Assembly: GCF_001039355.2 (NCBI RefSeq)
Contig: NW_019775913.1
Span: forward strand, 657,644 to 721,643
Direction: 5' to 3'
DNA from: Lingula anatina
Taxonomy: Eukaryota; Brachiopoda; Lingulata; Lingulida; Lingulidae
Length of the DNA stretch: 64,000 bases
Made by a program: the position numbers and the translations under genes. The notes beneath the pieces were generated by a model. The model was not told where the DNA came from. It did no database searches and worked only from the letters and a program-made list of their open reading frames with translations. Positions 60,501 to 61,581 of the stretch are shown here, one piece after another; position 1 is the first letter of the stretch, and every line of letters begins with the position of its first letter.

Positions 60501-61418
60501 TAATTCCAGCTTGAACAATTAAGCTGGATGTTAATGTATCCAATCCTATAGGTATGTAATGAATTATGATTAGAGAAGCTTAGAAATCCTTCTCGAAAAA
60601 CTAAATAGGTATATATATATATATACGTACATTCACATACATTGTGCACACATGGATGCATGGGCGCGCACACACACATGCACACAAACATACACACACA
60701 CATACACACACACACATGCACACAAACACACACACACACACACATTCCATAATCACATATACCCGAATTCTGGTGGCGGCCTCCTTTGGAAACCCTTTCT
60801 CCAGAACACCAACATCTGTAGTCGTACCACCGATGTCTATCACCACTGCATCTTGAACACCTAAAATGTACAATAAAATCATTCTTTGAACTTTATTTTC
60901 AATAATGTTAGTCCCAATACTGTTGCTCTAAAATCAATAGTAGTAATAAATGCACTGAAATTATAATAATATAATGGAGAATACAGCTATGAATTAGATG
61001 ATATCCTTTAACTACACATCTAAGGCTTCGTTCACATGCAATGTCTATTTTCTAATTTCTATTTTCTATTTGCGCTATCTTATGATCACGGTCTGTGCCC
61101 TGAATATCCGGCCACGTAATTACTGGCAGCACGAGCCAGTTACTTATAGTAACTTATAGTAACTGGCTCGCGCTGCCAGTAATTATGCCGCGGGNTATGT
61201 ACATTCACATACATTGTGCACACATGGATGCATGGGCGTGCACACACACATGCACACAAACACACACACACACACACACATGCACACACACACACACACA
61301 CATGCCATAATCACATATACCCGAATTCTGGTGGCGGCCTCCTTTGGAAACCCTTTCTCCAGAACACCAACATCTGTAGTCGTGCCACCGATGTCTATCA
61401 CCACTGCATCTTGAACAC
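6214..61418 (-). CDS. Hydantoinase A/oxoprolinase-like + DUF917 fusion gene (13 exon positions in window; 5' end beyond right edge)
   Basis: Whole-gene entry; individual exons are listed separately. Thirteen exons can be joined in order with GT-AG sites and matching phases, giving about 759 codons. The first part matches the C-terminal half of HyuA/5-oxoprolinase A-type proteins: a phosphate-binding DIGGTTTDVG motif, then GGV-NTNFHMPDV, SIGLGGGS, VGPQSVG, VVLVGGGSVLVD, a VANAVGAALSQVSG stretch and EVPLAYLPGNATRI. The second part is a complete DUF917 domain, the family I recall as now named S-methyl thiohydantoin desulfurase, with GAGIMGCGGGGSPYLG, MGAP-VSL, EIGGWNAMEPLIVAAEIG, DCDGMGRAFPELQ and a C-terminal LACTPDLITM...GPQAFGYSAD. 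Both domains are known in bacteria and fungi, where family members act on cyclic amides such as hydantoins, 5-oxoproline or thiohydantoins; the substrate here is unknown and cytosolic location is inferred. Exons encoding the N-terminal domain must lie beyond 64000. Odd points: one exon is duplicated beside an N, one exon has a frame break (11322/11323), and one intron is 40.3 kb with an antisense GPCR inside. Confidence 0.9.
6626..6778 (-). CDS. Exon: DUF917 C-terminal subdomain
   Basis: 51 codons, phase 0 at both ends, from VVDVERSTEAGFTRG to ARHTRDGHNFE. The motif GFTRGKIKV...EPFSGQHLHVDFQNE is typical of the beta-rich DUF917 C-terminal part. The acceptor and donor are canonical AG and GT (GAG|GTCTG). 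The next intron is 163 nt. Confidence 0.93.
7492..7675 (-). CDS. Exon: DUF917 middle region
   Basis: 184 nt. The first G completes a Gly codon with GG from the previous exon, then 61 codons from LSAGLTMAPLNKDEM to VIQESGGKVLLVGK. Acceptor is T-rich then CAG; donor is AAG|GTGATA. The stretch contains a helical TVLYSMSQTWRLGNSI segment. Confidence 0.92.
7676..9416. other. Intron of the hydantoinase-DUF917 gene
   Basis: 1741 nt between two well-supported exons. It holds the hAT-like copy at 8150-8317 and an A-rich tract near 9068-9132. No coding region is supported. Confidence 0.8.
8150..8317 (-). mobile_element. Diverged hAT-like element, inverted relative to the 5990 copy
   Basis: It ends with GTATGGATCCCCTCCTG, the complement of the left end of the 5990 element, and shares the interior words TACTGTCAGAAAATA, TGGAGGATGG and TTCTGTTGGAAGACC in reverse orientation. 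The left end CAGAGGCGAATTTAG is a decayed terminus. The short open frame through it is fortuitous. Confidence 0.6.
9417..9556 (-). CDS. Exon: DUF917 middle region
   Basis: 140 nt, phase 0 start at ATG (internal methionine), 46 codons plus GG. It encodes MFAPSIYGKDMAPACITD and then DCGNQGVILTAGTAKDIENH, equivalent to the family segment following FPELQ, where a YGxPMAP-like motif and an (E/D)xxGN motif occur. Donor GG|GTAAAT, acceptor ACAG. Confidence 0.92.
9557..10628. other. Intron of the hydantoinase-DUF917 gene
   Basis: 1072 nt between the DUF917 exons at 10629 and 9417. Nothing coding is seen. It contains a (GA)n-rich tract at about 10416-10457. The reading frame of the upstream exon stays open for some 36 codons into this intron, but the family match stops at the donor. 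Confidence 0.8.
10629..10846 (-). CDS. Exon: DUF917 core (EIGGWNAMEP...DCDGMGRAFPELQ)
   Basis: 218 nt: AT completes an Asp codon with the G of the previous exon, then 72 codons from VLKLEEGAG to GRAFPELQ. It contains the best conserved DUF917 signature, IGGWNAMEPLIVAAEIG followed by LPVVDCDGMGRAFPELQ, a likely active-site region. The N-terminal stretch VLKLEEGAGITYISAYPHPP has no clear counterpart in bacterial members as I remember them and may be a lineage-specific insertion. Donor CAG|GTATAT. Confidence 0.95.
11211..11382 (-). CDS. Exon: DUF917, MGAP motif, with internal frame break
   Basis: 172 nt. The first G completes an Arg codon; the frame then reads LYPHLSEEDVIAYVAFMGA. After GCA CC the frame must shift to continue as VSLTEKIPCGRELPTALRV and on to QYKDGQLKNS. 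In the original frame a TGA follows within three codons. Family members have MGAP(T)V here, so one base (net) is missing; loss of one CACC unit from a CACC tandem would explain it. Splice sites on both sides are canonical (CTTTTTAG and G|GTGAGA). It could be an assembly error, a null allele or early decay of the gene. Confidence 0.88.
11785..11922 (+). repeat. 30-bp minisatellite, about 4.6 copies
   Basis: Unit approximately AAGTGCCCTCTCAGGCCAGT plus GTCCTTAAGC (30 bp). The first two units differ slightly (GGGCAAGTGC, CACTCTCAGG); later ones are nearly identical. Because 30 is divisible by 3, two frames stay open across it. Confidence 0.95.
12133..12285. mobile_element. MITE with perfect 28-bp terminal inverted repeats (family I)
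   Basis: The left arm, 12133-12160 (GGCCATTCAGAATGAGAAGA...), is the exact reverse complement of the right arm at 12258-12285. The ~97-bp interior shares CTAAATATGGC and ACATGAAAGGAAGAC with the element at 52469-52768. No coding capacity. Perfect arms suggest recent insertion. Confidence 0.9.
12388..12577 (+). mobile_element. hAT-like short element (CAGGC-TAGCC termini)
   Basis: It begins CAGGCTAGTAGCCATCAATT followed by a TTTCAAAAGTGGGGTT segment, and ends near GTTATGGCCTATAG, a decayed inverse of the start. The layout (G/T-rich left half, C-rich right half after TTTGAACCCC) resembles the widespread short hAT repeats ending in CAGGCCTGTAGCC. Related left ends occur at 18001 and 38638. Confidence 0.55.
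13026..13278 (-). CDS. Exon: inter-domain linker and start of DUF917 (Gly-rich motif)
   Basis: 253 nt: TA completes a Val codon, then 83 codons and a split Arg codon (AG). It starts with a charged linker SEEQLRAEEQRLKD between the two domains, then DUF917 begins at WELSPWDIECISVGAGIMG with the glycine-rich CGGGGSPYLG, followed by LRALKEGKKIKIVTPD. This exon therefore carries the fusion junction. Donor AG|GTAGGT, acceptor CTTCAG. Confidence 0.94.
13570..13735 (-). CDS. Exon: end of hydantoinase A-like domain
   Basis: 166 nt, phase 0 start, 55 codons plus G. ITEVAEVPLAYLPGNATRIH and HAVGSL match the C-terminal end of hydantoinase A/oxoprolinase domains; it then runs into a variable linker GSTEHDTIFEPGGSLPVPPE. 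The upstream neighbour exon is 40.3 kb away (54049-54261), but the joined sequence ADPASVH-ITEVAEVPLAYL is continuous with the family. Confidence 0.93.
18001..18060 (+). mobile_element. Fragment of hAT-like repeat (CAGGCCTGTAG end)
   Basis: CAGGCCTGTAGTCAGAATTT followed by TCAAAAGGGAG and T/A homopolymers, matching the left ends at 12388 and 38638. The right boundary is unclear. Confidence 0.45.
20389..20493. repeat. 105-nt imperfect hairpin element
   Basis: The 31-nt left arm (20389-20419, GGTCACCTCTTGGCTAGGTT...) pairs with the right arm (20463-20493) at about 26 of 31 positions, with a ~43-nt spacer. It could be a small foldback element or a structured RNA. No coding content. Confidence 0.7.
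21797..21821. repeat. Short palindrome GCCCATTAA...TTAATGGGC
   Basis: Perfect 9-bp arms separated by 7 bp within an AT-rich block. The arms contain ATTA cores. It may be a binding site for a dimeric factor or chance. Confidence 0.4.
22762..22820. repeat. Poly-C followed by (CA)n microsatellite
   Basis: About 24 consecutive C, then CA/ACTC dinucleotide-type repeats. Confidence 0.95.
22993..23072 (+). repeat. 27-bp tandem repeat, three copies
   Basis: Unit TCTGACACCCACTTGATGAA plus ATTC with slight variation in the first copy (ACCAACTTTATGAA). Confidence 0.85.
24050..24250. mobile_element. MITE family II member
   Basis: It contains GGGGACTCTTGCTGATTGCA followed by ATCAGATAAACAG and ACACACCTCC, and an inverted counterpart on the right (GTTTATCTTTTTAATCTACA then TGATTGCATTCACC). 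The same modules occur at 48925-49060 and 56170-56380. Confidence 0.6.
24419..24501 (+). repeat. 42-bp direct duplication
   Basis: Two adjacent copies of ATAACTATTGTTCAAATA..CTCAAATATGGTATAATATTCT differing at one or two positions. Confidence 0.9.
25275..25383 (+). promoter_or_regulatory. Candidate promoter and first exon on plus strand (possibly of the GPCR gene)
   Basis: A TATA-like TATTTAAA at 25275-25282 is followed about 75 nt later by ATGGCCACCATGTCACAACT, in which the second ATG has a perfect GCCACC Kozak context, and then by a consensus donor (CAC|GTAAGTG) at 25384. The start would encode only about 11 codons before the donor. A strong acceptor (TTTTTTTCTCACATATTTTCAG) at 29226 upstream of the GPCR ORF could pair with it; the spliced frame then runs to a TAG well before the GPCR start, making it a 5' UTR with a short upstream ORF. 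Every element is seen in the sequence, but their connection is inference. Confidence 0.35.
25703..25836 (+). repeat. Dispersed repeat, copy 1 (second copy at 59735-59877)
   Basis: Shares GGTGTAAAAACTGAAAAT, AGCTTGCAATTTCTCACTGC, ATTTA-CCATAT, CAAAATGAA and CATGAAT blocks in the same order and orientation with 59735-59877. No termini or coding capacity are apparent, so its class is unknown. Confidence 0.7.
29009..29023 (-). promoter_or_regulatory. CTCF-like motif upstream of the GPCR
   Basis: The plus strand reads ACTGCCCCCTGGTGC, which matches the reverse complement of the bilaterian CTCF consensus CCASYAGRKGGCRSY at 14 of 15 positions. It lies about 550 bp upstream of the GPCR start codon. 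Two other 14/15 matches occur at 13637-13651 and 43827-43841. Confidence 0.4.
29577..30701 (+). CDS. FMRFamide-receptor-like class A neuropeptide GPCR, 374 aa, single exon
   Basis: A seven-transmembrane receptor. TM1 is about 55-80 with N73 (1.50). TM2 is 89-113 with D100 (2.50). TM3 starts near C132 and ends with D155-R156-Y157. TM4 is 176-192, ending LPRFFE (191-196), a hallmark I associate with FMRFamide-type receptors. TM5 is 228-252 with P238, TM6 274-299 with P291, TM7 311-336 ending N331-F-I-I-Y335. The extracellular N-terminus has N-glycosylation sequons at N27, N30 and N35; C132 can pair with a cysteine in loop 2 (C203 or C209). Loop 3 is basic (RERNRRR). The expected role is G-protein signalling from the plasma membrane in response to a neuropeptide; the ligand is unknown. 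TM6 has C-V-F-P instead of CWxP and TM7 has NFxxY instead of NPxxY; both occur in relatives. The ATG at 29577 follows an in-frame TAA; a second Met (residue 19) is an alternative start. It lies antisense inside a 40.3-kb intron. Confidence 0.92.
   Translation: MDSQHEYVHLWKLETLIKMSATNGFLNDTNNTYGNTSGQYNDRAGLLSQVLQFEVTCFLAFGILVIILGIIGNTLSFIVINRDYNKGSTFYFLQYLAVLDNLLLITMFLQYSVLVGHHFEFMDQRYMAVRFCILTPLALSARLPSAWLTVAVTIDRYIAVCRPLQAKEWCTIPRARKSIITILLLSIAISLPRFFECIGYEYCFLQPECPTIQTVLLSDKHYQSIYHGTLFCFRAVIPLLILVVLNCKLVRAVRERNRRRTGNNVRVGRQSDNVTRVVIIVITVFAICVFPSIFVRAIWLTREEWSPGMNAFYHYFNVLSGNLIIINSAVNFIIYDVASSVFRMQCRHLVCRKCDVDMNLIMATSTAETELMNG
32527..32621. repeat. (CA)n / A-rich / (AATA)n low-complexity tract
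   Basis: ACACACAC followed by A and AATAAT units, then about ten AATA/TAAA units. Confidence 0.9.
34668..34874. mobile_element. Foldback MITE of a separate family
   Basis: Core arms 34699-34739 and 34788-34828 are 41-nt inverted repeats matching at about 35 positions (AAATTGCTATCAACTTAAGC... versus ...AAGCAATTT). Outer flanks GGATCGATCTATC and CTAGATCGATCTA extend the symmetry. No coding content. Confidence 0.75.
38138..38138. other. Unknown base (N)
   Basis: A single N in otherwise ordinary intronic sequence. A perfect 14-bp-arm palindrome begins 19 nt downstream. Confidence 0.95.
38157..38186. repeat. 30-nt near-perfect palindrome
   Basis: TATGTACAGACACA, a 2-nt centre, then TGTGTCTGTACATA. 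The arms are exact reverse complements. Confidence 0.95.
38638..38700 (+). mobile_element. Fragment of hAT-like repeat (CAGGCCTATAGCC end)
   Basis: CAGGCCTATAGCCAGCAATT then TCAAAGAGTTTTTTCCC, matching the left ends at 12388 and 18001. The right end is not identifiable. Confidence 0.45.
40975..41157. mobile_element. MITE family I member
   Basis: Termini GGCCACATGCAGAACAGTGG and CCACTGTTCTGAATCGGGCC are imperfect inverted repeats; the symmetry continues through ACTAACTAGTC and GACTAGTTAGT. The interior words CAAATATGG, TAGATATCCCGTGGGG and AAGCTTGC match (inverted) those in 55841-56018 and 58663-58837. Flanks CTAAG/CTAAA may be a target duplication. Confidence 0.85.
41344..41413 (+). repeat. 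25-bp tandem repeat, about 2.8 copies
   Basis: Unit TCCACTGGAATATCTACTAC plus AAGTG; nearly perfect copies. Confidence 0.95.
43827..43841 (+). promoter_or_regulatory. CTCF-like motif
   Basis: ACACCAGAGGGCAGC matches CCASYAGRKGGCRSY at 14 of 15 positions. By composition alone roughly one 14/15 match is expected per one to two windows of this size, so a single site is weak; three in the window is mildly more than chance. Confidence 0.35.
46027..46173. mobile_element. 147-bp hairpin MITE
   Basis: Left arm GGGCTCCTTAACTCGAAAGC and right arm GCTTTCGAGTTACGGGCCC are inverted repeats extending ~32 nt with CGCG/TTGCG-rich inner ends. The interior is AT-rich. Compositionally it stands out from the intron around it. 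It is not related to families I and II. Confidence 0.75.
47741..47771. repeat. (CA)n microsatellite
   Basis: About 15 CA units. A poly-C run follows at about 47873-47890. Confidence 0.95.
48718..48765 (+). repeat. Short tandem repeat (TATAGCCAGTG)n
   Basis: Three copies of TATAGCCAGTG with short spacers GAG. Confidence 0.8.
48925..49060. mobile_element. MITE family II fragment
   Basis: AGGCCCCATTCCCATAGAC start, then GGGGACTCTTGCTGCATGCA, ATCAG, CTAACACACCTC and GCTGGTGATTATTACGG, collinear with 24050-24250 and 56170-56380. The right terminus is not clear. Confidence 0.55.
50040..50512 (+). pseudogene. Decayed non-LTR retrotransposon: C-terminal end of reverse transcriptase ORF
   Basis: Translated in shifting frames it retains the order of motifs found at the C-terminal end of LINE reverse transcriptases: FKYLGLMMSSS...EARKGKAWAA near the start, KMDKI-NS further on, then YTRMFQ-type followed by ILDIRWRERILNNQPYRE, KDLHQDWIKKTKAGRS and HLVEAATNIVLLGP, corresponding to the usual thumb/tail pattern (YTRML...ISWRDHVTNEELYG...RRLRFAGH...LVLWEP). 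There are multiple stops and frameshifts. The last 67 codons (50309-50512) remain open. No 5' part, target duplication or poly-A tail is identified. A MITE abuts its 3' end at 50513. Confidence 0.7.
50513..50798. mobile_element. MITE family I member (long subtype)
   Basis: Terminal GCCACTCAGAATAGACAATC and CTATTCAGAATGGCCCC are inverted repeats. Subterminal ACTAACTGATCTGCTGACTA and ATATGGCAGACC pair with GGTCTGCCATTTTTAGTCAG and TGGATCAGTTGGTAC on the right. The interior is collinear with 54841-55126. It directly abuts the decayed LINE. Confidence 0.8.
51535..51582. repeat. (GA)n microsatellite
   Basis: About 24 uninterrupted GA units. Confidence 0.95.
52469..52768. mobile_element. MITE family I member with 7-bp candidate target duplication
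   Basis: Left GGCCATTCACAATTAGAAGA and right TCTTCTCATTCTGTATGGCC are inverted repeats. Subterminal TAACTGGTCCACAGCCTAAA pairs with GGCCGTGGACCAGTTAG, and ACATGAAAGGAAGACTGC with GCAGTCTTCCTTTCACAT. CTTAGAG occurs on both flanks. Shares the left half with 12133-12285. Confidence 0.85.
54049..54261 (-). CDS. Exon: hydantoinase A-like domain, VANAVGAALSQVSG segment
   Basis: 71 codons, phase 0 at both ends. VANAVGAALSQVSGSVD matches the conserved ANAxGAALAxVSG stretch of hydantoinase A/oxoprolinase A proteins. A helical region rich in E, K and A follows, ending ECVAAGADPASVH. Donor CAT|GTGAGT opens the 40.3-kb intron. Confidence 0.95.
54584..54694 (-). CDS. Exon: hydantoinase A-like domain, VVLVGGGSVLVD segment
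   Basis: 37 codons, phase 0: IQAADIPVVLVGGGSVLVDE then KWLPGVSAISKPPHFD. The VGGGS loop is a nucleotide-binding-type feature of this ATPase-like fold. T-rich acceptor with CAG; donor GAT|GTAAGC. Confidence 0.95.
54841..55126. mobile_element. MITE family I member inserted beside a 5' splice site
   Basis: Left CAGAACCATGGACTGACTGA and TCTGCCAACTAAATATGGC; right GTTGGCTATATTTAGTCTGC, TAATCTGTTAGTCCACAGAT and terminal GACTGAATGGCCCC. The interior (AAATCTTGGCTCC, GAGGCTTGTGGAGGCAGGGA) is collinear with 50513-50798. Its right end is 9 nt from the donor GT (revcomp of 55134-55135) of the exon at 55136-55357. Confidence 0.8.
55136..55357 (-). CDS. Exon: hydantoinase A-like domain, VGPQSVG to VTKHL segment
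   Basis: 74 codons, phase 0: THVQVGPQSVGHHLEQEAVI, FGGNTLTTSDVAVATGLLDIG, then EGRVTKHLCSLAQEEIQNML and AVAIDSVK. The VGPxSVG and GG-TLTTSDVAVATG patterns are diagnostic of hydantoinase A/oxoprolinase. Donor AAG|GTACTG is a weaker-than-consensus donor with a MITE just beyond it. Confidence 0.95.
55684..55785 (-). CDS. Exon: hydantoinase A-like domain, MPDV...GLGGGS segment
   Basis: 34 codons, phase 0: VGGVNTNFHMPDVVSIGLGG then GSKILEKRNEDNEL. It follows directly on the DIGGTTTD exon in family alignments. Acceptor TTTTCTCCCCAG; donor CTG|GTAAAT. Confidence 0.95.
55841..56018. mobile_element. MITE family I member (short subtype)
   Basis: Perfect 16-bp termini GGCCCCATTCAGAATA / TATTCTGAATGGGGCC, with imperfect symmetry continuing to about 50 bp (GGGACTAACTAGTC, CTCAAATATGGT). 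Closely matches 58663-58837 in the same orientation. Confidence 0.9.
56170..56380. mobile_element. MITE family II member
   Basis: GGGAACTTGCTGAATGCAAT and CAGATAAAGAGATAAGCACG on the left; inverted GTGTTTATCTGTTTATATGA and CTGCATTCGTATAGTCCC on the right. The centre CCTGATGATTGTATGAGTA corresponds to that of 48925-49060. Confidence 0.7.
58663..58837. mobile_element. MITE family I member (short subtype) with CTAAG flanks
   Basis: Left GGCCTCATTCAGTACAGGGA, right CCCCTGTTTTGAATGGGGCC. CTAAG occurs at both flanks, a candidate target duplication. The interior (GGCCGACCCACTTGAATACT, TCCCCACGGGATATCTATTC) closely follows 55841-56018. Confidence 0.9.
59735..59877 (+). repeat. Dispersed repeat, copy 2
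   Basis: Collinear with 25703-25836: GTTGTAAAAACTGAAAATCA, AGCTTGCAATATTTCTCACT, GCATTTAGGCCATAT, CAATCAAAATGAAGACTGAA and CCATGAATTGA. Class unknown. Confidence 0.7.
60624..61023. repeat. Duplicated segment, copy A (contains exon)
   Basis: About 400 bp that recurs at 61196-61581 with a handful of single-base differences and a different (CA)n length. It includes flanking intron on both sides of the 98-nt exon. It ends ...CTACACATCTAA, where copy B continues differently. Confidence 0.95.
60763..60860 (-). CDS. Exon copy A: hydantoinase A-like phosphate-binding motif DIGGTTTDVG
   Basis: 98 nt: GT completes a codon (probably Gly), then 32 codons VQDAVVIDIGGTTTDVGVLE, KGFPKEAATRIR. This is the conserved nucleotide-binding motif of the acetate/sugar kinase-like fold in hydantoinase A. 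It joins in phase to VGGVNTNFHMPDV. The copy at 61321-61418 differs by one synonymous base (GGT/GGC). Including both would break the frame because 98 is not a multiple of 3. Confidence 0.9.
61117..61185. repeat. 69-nt hairpin in the segment unique to copy A side
   Basis: Arms 61117-61143 (TAATTACTGGCAGCACGAGC...) and 61159-61185 are 27-nt inverted repeats with one mismatch (CACG/CGCG) and a ~15-nt loop. It may be the terminus or core of a transposable element inserted in one haplotype; the single N at 61195 follows. Confidence 0.85.
61195..61195. other. Unknown base (N) at a probable scaffold join
   Basis: The N sits exactly where copy B of the duplicated segment begins (next bases TATGTACATTCACATAC), as expected for an artificial junction. 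Confidence 0.9.
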
Positions 61419-61581
61419 CTAAAATGTACAATAAAATCATTCTTTGAACTTTATTTTCAATAATGTTAGTCCCAATACTGTTGCTCTAAAATCAACAGTA
61501 GTAATAAATGCACTGAAATTATAATAATATAATGGAGAATATAGCTATGAATTAGATGATATCCTTTAACTACACATCTAA
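61196..61581. repeat. Duplicated segment, copy B (contains exon)
   Basis: Near-identical to 60624-61023; about six substitutions outside the (CA)n tract. It continues into unique sequence after CATCTAA, consistent with the uninterrupted allele. Confidence 0.95.
61321..61418 (-). CDS. Exon copy B: hydantoinase A-like phosphate-binding motif DIGGTTTDVG
   Basis: Same 98-nt exon as 60763-60860, with identical protein and splice sites (TTTTAG acceptor, CGG|GTATAT donor). Which copy is the authentic one cannot be decided from this window; if the duplication is an assembly artefact there is one exon in the genome. Confidence 0.88.

Larger units (their letters stand above)
55786..60762. other. Intron of the hydantoinase-DUF917 gene
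   Basis: About 5.0 kb (to the nearer copy of the duplicated exon). It holds MITE family I members at 55841-56018 and 58663-58837, a family II member at 56170-56380, a poly-C run near 58242-58257 and the dispersed repeat at 59735-59877. No exon is supported; the 97-codon open frame at 57201-57494 resembles nothing I know. Confidence 0.7.

Noticed and set aside
60601-60745. Open frames rich in Cys-Val or His-Thr
   Set aside because: Translations of a (CA)n microsatellite and not genes.
6214-61418. Two separate genes, a hydantoinase gene and a DUF917 gene
   Set aside because: The exons at 13570 and 13026 join in phase (G|TA gives Val) across a 291-nt intron, and 13570 carries the hydantoinase C-terminus while 13026 carries the DUF917 start, so a single fused transcript is more likely.
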